A stretch of DNA of 64,000 nt from CAVPJC01 sp963705155 (GTDB lineage Bacteria; Chloroflexota; Anaerolineae; Anaerolineales; UBA4823): assembly GCA_963705155.1 (NCBI GenBank), contig CAVPJC010000015.1, positions 104,886 to 168,885 on the forward strand, read 5' to 3'. Shown one piece after another: positions 1 through 8,935 of this stretch (its first letter is position 1; each line of letters begins with the position of its first letter). Both the position numbers and the translations under genes were made by a program. The notes beneath the pieces are model-generated. The model made no database searches. It had not been told where the DNA came from and was given only the letters and a program-made list of their open reading frames with translations.

Positions 1-1715
1 CGGGTGGGATGGTGCGGGCTGACCCCAGGTTGTTGGCTTGCAGGATGGCTTCGACGGTGGTGTTGTACTGGCTGGCAATCTGGGTGATGTATTCGCCCTC
101 TTTGACAATGTGCGTGACCTGAGGCAGGATGACAAAGACAGTTCGGGCGGCGTCACGGAAATATTTGTAGGCGGTGCGGTAATTGCGCGATTGGGCAAAC
201 TGTTCTGCAGATTTTAGTTTACTGGTCAGATCGGGGCGTTTCAGCAGCTCGCTCTCATCCAAATTGGCGAGCTGGATGGCAGCCCGGTAGATGGTGACTG
301 CGGTTTCATATTCCCCCAAAATGCCCTGAACCTCGGCGATTTTGTACTGGGCCTGGTAGAGGCGCAGCGCCGATTGGTCTGACTCCTCGGCTAACACGGC
401 AGCGCGCTGGAAATCGGCCAGCGATTCTTCGTAAACCGTGGCAAGCATCTCCGTATTTCCGCGGGCGATATAAGCTTCGTAAACGGTCTGCCGGGCGGTG
501 CCGGAGGCATAATCGGGATCTTCGGCGATCACTTCTTCGAGAGCCGTGATCACAGCGGTGTAGTCGCCTTTTTCGAAATCGGTCTGGGCCTGGATGAACA
601 ACTGGGCCAACCGGCGCTGGGTTTGAACCAGCGCGTCATCGGGCTTCAAATCCAGCGCTTTTTGGAAGTAGGCTTCGGCAGCCGCCAGAGCGGCAATCGA
701 ATCGGCTTTGCCGACCAGTGCAGCGGCGGCGGCATCCACATAGCTGCGGTAGAGGCGGTCTTTGAAGGTCTGGCGGGCCTGCTCGCGCTCCAATTGGATG
801 ACCGGATCCTGTGGGCGCAGGGCGAGGGCTTTGCGGAAATAAACTTCGGCTACCTCAAGCGCATCGAGGGAATTTGCGTCGGTGGACAGGGCTGAGACGG
901 CAGCGCCCATGTAGCTGTTAAACAGGCGCTCGTCCACGAGCGTGGACTCTGTACTGTGGATTGAGGGCGCGCAGCGTCTCGTAGCTGGAGGCGGCCGCGG
1001 GCCAGTCTTCGGCTGTATAGGCTTTGTCGGCCTGGGCAAGGATATCTCCCAGGAAAAAGCGGCCCTGGATATCAGCGATGCGGATGGAGATGTCTTTGTA
1101 GAAAGGCTCCTCGGCCTGAATGGCTTCCAGCAGTTCGAGGGCCTGGGTCATTTCGCGCTGATCCATCAGTTGTACAGCCAGCTGGTAGCGAACTTCGATA
1201 TCCAGCATTTTATTGGCCTGGTTCATGGCCTGTTTCAGGCCGGGGAATTCCGGGTTAACGGTGGACACCTGGTCGAAGAGGGCCAGGGCTTCGGTGTAGC
1301 GCCCCACCTGCAGCAAATCCTGACCATCTCTGAAAGTGACCGCCATCTCAACCATTTGAACTTCGCTCTGGATGCGGGCGCGAGCCGTGCTCCACTGATT
1401 TTGAATCCAGGAGGAGTAGGCAATGACGCCCGAGAGGAGCAAAACCAGGGCAGCGGTGACCACCCCCAGCCGGATCATGATGCGCCGGGCTTTGCGCCGG
1501 TTGGCCTGACGGTGATCGTCGATTTCATCGGCGTCGATGCGGGCGCGCATGCGCATTTCCTGGCGGAGTGTGCGCAACTGGTGGTTGAGCGGATATTTTT
1601 CCACCATCTCATCCAGCTTGCGTAAACCGGCTTCCCAACTGCCATTTTGAAACTGCAGCATAACAGCCTGGAAGTCGGGGTCGGTCAGGTGGCTTTCGGT
1701 TGGGTTGGCAATCAT
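1..1715 (-). CDS. TPR / transmembrane / TPR / LysM protein at end of Tad operon (C-terminus cut by window; one frameshift)
   Basis: About 80 N-terminal residues look TPR-like and end in a basic stretch. One membrane helix follows at about residues 82-102 (VVTAALVLLLSGVIAYS), then a long series of TPR-like helices. The frame breaks near 940: one frame ends after ALNPQ and another resumes at STLVDERLFNSY. From there it is open to position 1, with a LysM-like motif at about 40-115 (HIVKEGEYITQIASQYNT) near the cut end. LysM binds peptidoglycan or chitin and TPRs bind proteins, so a wall-facing scaffold for the pilus machine is a reasonable inference. It lies 42 bp downstream of tadC on the same strand. 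Role unproven. Confidence 0.75.
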
Positions 1716-1757
1716 AACAACTCCGGTGCGAACAAGGTGTTGAAGGGTCCGGGAAGA

Positions 1758-2708
1758 TCAGAAACTACCAAAGAGATCCATAAGCTGGGGGATAGCCGGA
1801 CCCAGGATAACTGCCATAATGGCAGGGAAGATCAAGAAGGCCAGAGGCACAAGCATCTTGATGGGGATGGTGCGGGCCTGTTCCTGCGCCCTGAACCTGC
1901 GTTCAACGCGCATTTGCTCGGCCTGGGCATGCAAAGTATCGGCGATGCTCATACCGATCTGCTCGGATTGCAGGATAACGGAGACGAAGCTGGAAAGCTC
2001 GGGCACTTCCAGGCGGTCGGCCATGCTGCGCAGGGCATCCCGCCGGGAGACGCCCATTTCCATCTCGGCTACTACACGGCCTAATTCCAGGCTGATGGGC
2101 GTCTTCCAGGATTCACTGACGCGCAGCATGGATTGATCAAAGCCCAGGCCGGCATCGGCGCACACGCTGAGCATATCCAGGGCATCGGGCAGACCTTTGC
2201 GGATTTTGTTCTGACGTCGGCGGGCTGCGCTGCGCAGCCACATGGTGGGGTAGAGGTAACACAAAATGGCAATCAGAACGGCAAGCAGCAGGTTGATCTG
2301 GGTGACGCCTTTTTGGAGCACAAGAAAGACCATCACGATAGCCAGGAGCATAAATGCGATGCGCAGGCCATAAAACTCACGCGGCCCCAGCCCCAGCGGG
2401 CTGCCAGCGACGAGAAGCTGGCGTTTGAGGTCTTCCATGGAATGGGCGGGGGTCAGGCGCCCGAGGAATTGGCCAATATTCTTGAAAAATGGAAGCAGCG
2501 TGCGGTTGAGGAAAGGGCCAGCCAATTCACGGCGGATGGCGGTGGGTCCGCCCAACAGGCGGCGGGTTGGCTCGATATCTTCGACAACGTAGGTTTGCAG
2601 CCTGCCAGAAAGGTCATCACGCCGCAGCCAGGTGAGGCTGAGGATGAGTGCCAGAATACCAAAGCTGAGAAATAAGAAGCTGGCGGCGGCGATTAGAAGG
2701 GTTGTCAT
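1758..2708 (-). CDS. tadC: Tad pilus inner-membrane platform protein TadC
   Basis: This 316-residue type II/IV secretion F-domain protein has an N-terminal membrane helix, two central helices at about 115-155 and a C-terminal helix (PLAFLIFPAIMAVILGP). The T2SSF domain at about 170-295 carries the conserved LPDALDMLSVCADAGLGF segment. TadC pairs with TadB to form the membrane platform on which the assembly ATPase drives Flp pilin polymerisation. It follows tadB with a 36-bp gap and is intact. Its order after tadB is the usual one. Confidence 0.9.
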   Translation of the reverse strand: MTTLLIAAASFLFLSFGILALILSLTWLRRDDLSGRLQTYVVEDIEPTRRLLGGPTAIRRELAGPFLNRTLLPFFKNIGQFLGRLTPAHSMEDLKRQLLVAGSPLGLGPREFYGLRIAFMLLAIVMVFLVLQKGVTQINLLLAVLIAILCYLYPTMWLRSAARRRQNKIRKGLPDALDMLSVCADAGLGFDQSMLRVSESWKTPISLELGRVVAEMEMGVSRRDALRSMADRLEVPELSSFVSVILQSEQIGMSIADTLHAQAEQMRVERRFRAQEQARTIPIKMLVPLAFLIFPAIMAVILGPAIPQLMDLFGSF

Positions 2709-2744
2709 GGATTACCTGTTTCTTGTCTTGTGTGTATGTGCGGC

Positions 2745-3716
2745 TCAAACATCCATGCGGGCCAGGATGCGGATCAGGATATTGCCAAGGATAACGGACA
2801 GCAGGGCGCCGATAGGTACGCACAGGATCAGGCCGGGTTCAAACATGCGCCCGATGTATTCGGGATTGATGATGAACAGGGCGGCTGCCACGAGGAAAGG
2901 CAGCATGGTGAGGAAATAGCCGGAATAGCGCTGCTGCGATGTGAGGGCGCGGATCTCGCTGAACAGGCGCACACGCTCGCGGATGGTGGTGGTAACGGCT
3001 TCCAGCATGGTGGAGAGGTTGCCTCCCACCTGGCTGTTGATATTGACGGCTGTGACCACCAGGTACAGATCGGCGTTTTCCATGCGGGAATTCAGATTGT
3101 TGAGGGCCTGGCTCATCGGCAGGCCCAGGCCGACCTCGCGCCGCACCCGGCGGAATTCATCGGAAGCGGGGGCGCGCATTTCGTCGATGACCACATCCAG
3201 AGCCTGCAAAAAGCTGTAACCAGAGCGCACCGCTCCCTTGACCAGCACCAGCACATCCACCAGCTGCCGCTCGAACTTGATGCGGCGGTTATAGATGGCG
3301 CGGCGCAGGAGCATATCGGGAATAACAAAGGCAATAATGGCAACCCCCACGCCGGGGAGGATGGATTGAGAGAAGAGCCAGCCTGCCAGCAGCCCGATCA
3401 CGGTGCTCCAGAAGCGGATGAGCACATATTCGGTTTCAGTGATGGGCCAGTTGGCGCTCAGCAGCCGCAGGTTGAGCTGTTCGGATGTGAAAACCGACAA
3501 CATGGAGTTCAGGCGCAAACGGGCGCGGATAAACTGGGCCCGGCGGCGATCCAAAATCCGGCGCGGGGCTTCATCGGGGATGGATGCGTAGGTCTCCAGG
3601 CGTTCGTTAACTTCGGTGTTGGCTGAGAAGACGTTGACGAAGCCCAACAGGACAATCAGCGCGCCAATGGAAATCGCGAGTCCAACGAGCAGCAGTGTTA
3701 CCAATTCCAGAGACAT
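2745..3716 (-). CDS. tadB: Tad pilus inner-membrane platform protein TadB
   Basis: I place the start at 3716 (MSLELVTLLLVGLAIS), preceded by AGGGAA. Longer readings would run into cpaE. The 323-residue product has an N-terminal membrane helix, a pair of helices near 100-130, a T2SSF domain (ERQLVDVLVLVKGAVRSGYS) and C-terminal helices (FLTMLPFLVAAALFIINP). It partners TadC. It starts only 20 bp after cpaE ends, the position where cpaF/tadA is normally found, so the ATPase gene is missing here. Confidence 0.9.
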   Translation of the reverse strand: MSLELVTLLLVGLAISIGALIVLLGFVNVFSANTEVNERLETYASIPDEAPRRILDRRRAQFIRARLRLNSMLSVFTSEQLNLRLLSANWPITETEYVLIRFWSTVIGLLAGWLFSQSILPGVGVAIIAFVIPDMLLRRAIYNRRIKFERQLVDVLVLVKGAVRSGYSFLQALDVVIDEMRAPASDEFRRVRREVGLGLPMSQALNNLNSRMENADLYLVVTAVNINSQVGGNLSTMLEAVTTTIRERVRLFSEIRALTSQQRYSGYFLTMLPFLVAAALFIINPEYIGRMFEPGLILCVPIGALLSVILGNILIRILARMDV

Positions 3717-3736
3717 AGCGTGGTTCCCTGATCTGG

Positions 3737-5000
3737 CTAACCCAATTGTGAGGAGGCCATGAGAGCTTCTTTCTGGCTCTTGTTGAGCGCAGGCGTGGTT
3801 ACCTCGGAAGCTGTCTCGAGGGCGTTCATGGCTAACAGGCTTTTGGAAAGCTGCCGGATGGCGCGGGCCGCCGGGCTGCGCGGGTAGCGCACCACCAGCG
3901 GGATGCCGCGATTGATGCTGCGCAGGCATTCCGGGCCATCATCGGGGACCTGGGCGAAAACCTGGTGGCGCAGGGCGGTTTCGATATCTTTGAGCTTGAT
4001 GCCGCCCGGGATGCCCACCCGGTTCAGCAGAACCAGGATTTTGTCGGCAGGGTAGCCCAGCGCCCGGCTGATCTGAATAAAACGGCTGGTATCGTGCAGC
4101 GAGGCCAGGTCGGGTGAAGTGACCAGCACAATGCGGTCGGCGGCATCCATCAGGGTGACGGTATTTTCGGAGAGCGAACTGCCTGCGTCGATGACGATGT
4201 AATCGTACTGGCGCTGCAGGCCGGTGTAAATGTTATAGAGATCGTCCGGCCGGATGCCCTGGGCGAGCTGCATATCGGCCGGGGCAAGCAGGACGTGAAT
4301 GCCGATGGCGTGCGGGATGACAATTTCTTTGACCAGAGATTCATCCATACTGTTGGCGTGCGGCAGCAGATCGGCCAGGGTATTGCGGGCGCGGATGTTG
4401 AGGACGACATCCAGGTGGCCAAAGAATAGTTTTCCGTCCATCAGCAAGACCCGGGCGCCGGTGTTCTCCAGCAAGGAAACCGCCAGGTTGGCGGCAATCG
4501 TGGTGCAGCCAACCCCACCCCGCGGGCTGAAGACAGCCACCGTGCGCATTGCTTTCACTTCGGTGGTTTTGGCGGTGGCGGCAACCGTTTGAAATTTTTC
4601 GCGGCGCGATTTCAAGCTCGCGCACCCGGCGCATCGTGCTGAGCAGGTTGATCTGGGTGAAAGGCTGCACCAGGAATGCGCGGGCGCCGGCCAGGGTGAC
4701 CTGTTGGATAACCAGGGGGTCGTTTTCGGGCAGGATAGCAATGACGGAAGCCTCAGGGAGCTGCAGGGTGAGATCGTCGATGATATCCAGGGTGGGCTGG
4801 TCGCCCAGCTTGTGATCGACCAGGATCACACCCGGTTCGGCGGCGCGCAGCTCGCGGAAGAGGCGCTCCATCGAAGAGAGAATATCAATGAGCTGGAACT
4901 CCTTCTGCGAGCTGAAGGCCGCTGTCACCTGCTGCTGCACAGGGCCGGGGTCACCGATAAAAACCACGCGGACGGGTTCATTAGGGTTTGTCATACGCAT
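3737..5000 (-). CDS. cpaE: Tad pilus localisation ATPase CpaE/TadZ (one frameshift)
   Basis: Residues 1-125 form a CheY-like receiver or pseudoreceiver (VVFIGDPG, VILVDHKLG). The rest is a MinD/ParA-type ATPase with a deviant Walker A (SPRGGVGCTTIAANLA), in which Arg replaces the signature Lys and Cys stands where Lys normally precedes the Thr, and VIDAGSSL as the Walker B region. Such deviations are typical of CpaE/TadZ, which positions the pilus machine. The frame changes near 4595-4605 at a run of five T; the two parts join as REKFQTVAATAK. The total of about 420 residues fits the family. Confidence 0.88.
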
Positions 5001-5043
5001 TCCTTAAGGTAGGTTTCGATCCAATAGGATAAACTGCTCCGCC

Positions 5044-5921
5044 TCATCTGCGCGGCGCTTCCAGGCTGTAACGGTCATTCAGGTAATCTTCGGTCACCGG
5101 GGCAAGCTCGAAGCTGGAGGTGGAAGTGGGTGAACGCAGGACGACATCGAAAACGGCATCCGTGTCGAGCATGTATTTGAGCACCAGGGCATCCTGCGGC
5201 GAAACCGCCAGCAAATAGGCGCGTTCAGCTTGGTGTTGGAAGGCCGCGGGGTGGGCTGGGGCTGAGGCGTGGCATCTGCCGATGGCAGGTTGACCGTTGC
5301 CCCTTCTTCTTCCCGGATGACATCCACCACCATGGCGGTAATTTGCATGTGCTGCAAAGCATTAAAAGTGAAGATCTGTTCTTCGGTAATGGGCTCACCA
5401 TCGGTCGTCGTAACGGGCTCGCCGTTTTCTCCGAACACAGGCACGGTCTGCCGGACGGTCACCAGGATGTCAATGACATCGCCGCGTTGGAGCAGGCTGA
5501 GGGAGCTCATCAGGTCGGCGCCGGGAAAAGCCATGAGCACCTGGTTATCGGTCAGCACGAAACCCAGGTCGTGGCTGATGTTGGTGGGGTCGGCCAGCTG
5601 GTGGTTCATGACCAACTCGCCGGCTACAAGCTGGACTTTGGTGATGCGCCCGATGGCGGCTTCGGCCTGGACGATGACCCCCGGGGGGGCCAGGTCGATG
5701 GGCATATCCAGCATGCGCAGGTCTTCGGATTTCAAGATGCTGCCCAGGGGGATATCGTGGGTGACGGCTACCACCCTCTGCGTGAGAGGCGGCCGCGCCG
5801 TGGGAGCGGGTAACGGTGCAATGGTCTGGCGCAGCAGCACCGTCAGGGCATAAAAACCCACGGCTGCCAGGGCCAGACCGGCCAGGAGAATGATGATACC
5901 GACGCGCAATCGTTTGCTCAA
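5044..5921 (-). CDS. cpaB: Tad pilus assembly protein CpaB/RcpC (one frameshift)
   Basis: An N-terminal signal-anchor (RVGIIILLAGLALAAVGFYA) is followed by an SAF domain (VVAVTHDIPLGSILKSEDL) and an RcpC/CpaB region (DLMSSLSLLQRGDVIDILVT). The reading frame shifts near 5235. The true C-terminus continues as ERAYLLAVSPQDALVLKYML and stops at 5044, giving about 291 residues. CpaB is a periplasmic or wall-zone component of the Tad channel. It lies between the TadG-like gene (34 bp upstream) and cpaE (43 bp downstream). Confidence 0.88.
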
Positions 5922-5955
5922 TGGTTGCCTCCCCAGAAACTGTAAAGATGTCGGC

Positions 5956-7144
5956 TCAGCGGGTCAGATACAGGGTGTAAGCGCCCATATCAACCCCGCC
6001 GCCGCCGCCCGGCCCGCCGCCCATCCCGGGCACGAAGCCGACGATAAAATAGCCTTCGATGGTTTTGGTATTATTTCTAATCACACCCAGATCACGCGCC
6101 GCTTTGTGTCCGGAGCACTCGCCGTGGTGAACGCCGGGGGCGTTGACGCACGAGACATAAAAGTTGGCAAATGTGATGATGTGGTAGTAATAGCTGCCGC
6201 CGGCTGAGGTGAGCAGGGTGTCTTGTGGATGAACATTAGCGGCGCATCTGGGATCGGGATAACGGTCGCAGATGTGGTCAAAGACCGGCACGATGACAAA
6301 CTGGCCTTCGTGGTCGGCCACAGCCTGGAAGACGCTGTTGGCCACGCCCGACTGCCCGCCCATCCAGGTGTGGGAATGGACGATGGGCACGCCCGAGCCG
6401 TTGATCCAGCCGATCAGCTCGCTGGCGCCGCCGCCGCCGCCGTCCAGGTCGAGCCAGGAGCGGTCGCCGTTGGCGATCAGGTCGTCATCCCCATCGCCGT
6501 CCAGGTCGCACTGCAGCCAGCCGCCAGTTCGACATGCAGATATCTGCGAGATCGTCCGGCTCTGCGGCAGAATCCATGATGATATACAGCTCCGGGTAGA
6601 TTTCGCCAGAAGGGAGCGGATGTTCCAGGTAGTTGTTCAACTGGTCGATGGTCAGGCGCTGCTCCTGGCAGTCTTCACTGTCGGAGAGCTCACCGCTGAT
6701 CGGCGGGCGGCAGGCCCAGCCCACCGGCAGGACGCTCTCGCCGGTGGTTGGCGAAAAACAACCCGCCGCGGCGGAGGCCTGGGCGGTGATGTTCTGGATG
6801 CCAATGAAGTGGGCAAAGGTGGTTTGCACCGGAATGGTGGCGGTGACGACGACCTGGCGCGCCTCCAGGTTGGCCGATACGTCCGCGGCAGCGGCTTCAT
6901 TGTGGGTGACGGCGTACTGGTTGCCGATGAACTCGGCCTGGCTGACGCTCTGGGTCAGGCACAGCGTGCGCGCCCCGGCCAGGGCGCCGGCATCGGCGGC
7001 ATTCTGGGCGGCGCGCCGTTTGGACAGCACATTGCCGCCGTCCAGAACCAGGCCCAGGATGCCCAATAAGACCACCATCATCAGGGCGACTATCGCCAGG
7101 GTTTGGCCGCGCTGTAAATTCAATCGTTGCATCAAGATCTTCAT
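5956..7144 (-). CDS. TadG-like pilus assembly protein with Asp-rich Ca-binding-like loop (one frameshift)
   Basis: The start at 7144 is fixed by GGAGGAAG seven bases upstream. The N-terminus (LNLQRGQTLAIVALMMVVLL) is the TadE/TadG-type anchor, followed by the usual RRAAQNAADAGALAGAR segment. After a frame change near 6520 the product continues through CDLDGDGDDDLIANGDRSW and a Gly run to 5956, about 395 residues in total. The DxDGDGDDD stretch resembles an EF-hand or dockerin-type calcium loop. TadG-like proteins are minor pseudopilin or adhesin-like components; calcium binding is inference. It sits between a TadE gene and cpaB. Confidence 0.8.
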
Positions 7145-7196
7145 CGCACACTTCCTCCGGGACGCGCAGGGCGCCTCCGAACGATTTACCGGTTGG

Positions 7197-7580
7197 TCAT
7201 TCCTCGATTTGCATGGTTGCCTGGCTTGTGAGGGTAAAAGTGTTTGACCCTCGCCTGAGCAGGATAAGAATCGGTGTAGCAGGTGTGAAATCGTAGCTGA
7301 CGGTGACGCGTAACGCCCCGGCGTAGGGTGAGAAGCAAGCAACAGCGGCCTGGAGACCGGCGGTCAGCCGCAGGGCTTCTTCTTCGGCCAGGTCGCAGCG
7401 CACCGGGTAGATAATTCCGCTGCGCGCCCCTTCACGGGCGGCGTTTTGAATGGTGCTGTAGACATAAACCACGCGCCCCAGGTCGACGATCAGCATCAGC
7501 AGGAGCATAAAAGCCGCCAGGATCAGGGCAAATTCCACCAACCCCTGAGCTTTGTTGGAAGGTGAGAGGCGGATTTTCAT
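7197..7580 (-). CDS. TadE-like pseudopilin
   Basis: The 127-residue protein has the TadE signature KAQGLVEFALILAAFMLLLM, with the conserved Glu five residues into the hydrophobic helix, then a small beta-rich exported domain (QNAAREGARSGI). It overlaps the stop of the previous TadE-like gene by an ATGA junction, so the pair is translationally coupled. TadE proteins are minor pseudopilins of the Tad system. Intact. Confidence 0.85.
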   Translation of the reverse strand: MKIRLSPSNKAQGLVEFALILAAFMLLLMLIVDLGRVVYVYSTIQNAAREGARSGIIYPVRCDLAEEEALRLTAGLQAAVACFSPYAGALRVTVSYDFTPATPILILLRRGSNTFTLTSQATMQIEE

Positions 7581-8055
7581 GGCACCAACATCTCCGTTGA
7601 ACGGCGCAGGACGAGGGATCCGGGCAGGAACCAGCCTGTGACCGGGACAAAATTGTAAGTAACTGTTACGCGCACCGGGTAACCGGCATCACAGCCGGGG
7701 AAGGCGTCCAGATCGCGGCAGTACGTGACAGCGACATTGCTGTTCGTGAGCGCAATGATGCTTCCCTGGGCTTCCTGCAGGGCGGCGCGTTTGGTGCAGC
7801 AAAACGCCGTATTGCAGGTGGTGGCATCGCTGCAGGTTCTGCTAGCGGAGATGGCATTATCACGCGGGTGCAGGGTGAGATAGCGGGCGCCCTCGCGGAG
7901 ACGTTGGTGATGGTGATCACACCAAAAAATGCGCGTCCCAGGTCGAGCACACCCACCGCCATGATCACAAGCAGGCCGACCACCAGGGCAAATTCCACCA
8001 GTGCCTGGCCCGGACTGCCGGATCGCTTGGAATTCTTATCGGTGTGGGTGCGCAT
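7577..8055 (-). CDS. TadE-like pseudopilin (one frameshift)
   Basis: The N-terminus SPGQALVEFALVVGLLVIMA is a TadE pilin-like signal. The frame shifts near 7890. The continuation, read in a second frame, includes RYLTLHPRDNAISA and YPVRVTVTYNFVPVTGWFL and stops at 7577, overlapping the next gene start. Total about 158 residues. The C-terminal TVTYNFVP stretch parallels the TVSYDFTP stretch of the neighbouring TadE protein, so the two are paralogues. Confidence 0.82.
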
Positions 8056-8060
8056 GCCGT

Positions 8061-8696
8061 TTACCTGCTCCCCGCCGCCTGAAGGCTGTTCTGGCGGACT
8101 TTTAACAGATCGGTGTAGGTTTCGCGAAAGGCCCGGATCAGCTCGGAACCGAAGAGCTGCACCCCGCTGTCCAGGATCATCTGGTAGGCTTCCTGGACGG
8201 GAATTTCCTTTTTATACAGCCGCGGGGTGGTGAGGGCGTCGAAAATATCCGCCAGGCCACAGATGCGCCCGCTGAGGGGGATGCTCTCGCCTTTGAGGCC
8301 GCGTGGGTAACCGGAGCCGTCCCACCTTTCGTGGTGGGTCAGGGCAATGATTTCGGCAGCCTGCAGCACCACAGACGGCGAGCCGTGCAGCAGCTCGGCG
8401 CCGATCAGCGGGTGGCGGCGCACCAGCTCCCATTCGTAGGGGGTGAGCTGGTCGGCTTTGGAAAATAACTCGGCAGGCAGGCTGACTTCACCGATATCGT
8501 GGAGCTGGCTGGCGTAGGAGATGACCTCCGCATCGGCGTGCGGCAGACCGACGGCGCGTGCCAGGTAAAAGCAGTAACCGCGCATTCGTTCGACATGCGC
8601 GCTCACATCTTGTTTTTGATACTCTGCCAGGCAGGCCATGCGCTGGATAGCATCCATGAAGGGCCGGTCGGTGACTTCGGATGTGGTGACTGCCAT
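8061..8696 (-). CDS. HD-GYP domain phosphohydrolase, first gene of the Tad operon
   Basis: The 211-residue protein is essentially one HD-GYP domain: the HD dyad in SQLHDIGEVSLP, RRHPLIGAELL, then THHERWDGSGYPRGLKGE with the GYP triad, and ADIFDALTTPRLYK. These residues are those of the cyclic-di-GMP phosphodiesterase family. No receiver or membrane part is present. It ends 5 bp before the first TadE-like gene, so it is the promoter-proximal gene of the pilus operon. That suggests, but does not prove, that cyclic-di-GMP turnover is tied to pilus production. Confidence 0.88.
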   Translation of the reverse strand: MAVTTSEVTDRPFMDAIQRMACLAEYQKQDVSAHVERMRGYCFYLARAVGLPHADAEVISYASQLHDIGEVSLPAELFSKADQLTPYEWELVRRHPLIGAELLHGSPSVVLQAAEIIALTHHERWDGSGYPRGLKGESIPLSGRICGLADIFDALTTPRLYKKEIPVQEAYQMILDSGVQLFGSELIRAFRETYTDLLKVRQNSLQAAGSR

Positions 8697-8935
8697 ATGG
8701 TTAGCGCCTCTTCTTTGCTGCGTGGTTCCGGTGGTCTGGCGTGCCAGAACTTCCAGATGGTACCAGCGGGTTTGCCTGAGCCTGTGGGTCAGTGAAAGGA
8801 GAGGGTCAGGCCCCCCGATTCTATTTTGATTCTAATTTGGGTGGCTGGAGATGACAACGTGCCAAAGAGGTATTTCAATTACCCTATTTGAGGTAGAAAA
8901 GCGTAGGCTGCAATGAAATTGCAATGATTGCAATT
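8697..8935. other. Intergenic region upstream of the Tad operon
   Basis: 239 bp without a credible gene. It holds the putative minus-strand promoter listed separately and a CTGGC-GT-GCCAG palindrome near 8740. TGCAAT occurs three times at 8909-8914, 8920-8925 and 8929-8934, spaced 9-11 bp (about one helical turn), just upstream of that promoter. The repeats could be a regulator site; this is inference. Confidence 0.5.
8829..8857 (-). promoter_or_regulatory. Putative sigma-70-type promoter of the HD-GYP/Tad operon
   Basis: Reading the minus strand: TTGTCA at 8857-8852, a 17-bp spacer, and TAGAAT at 8834-8829. Predicted transcription start is near 8822, leaving a 5' leader of about 125 nt before the HD-GYP ATG at 8696. 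Confidence 0.5.

Noticed and set aside
3737..5000. Programmed frameshift in cpaE
   Set aside because: No slippery site with a downstream structure is evident, and the break is at a T5 run like other indels in the window.
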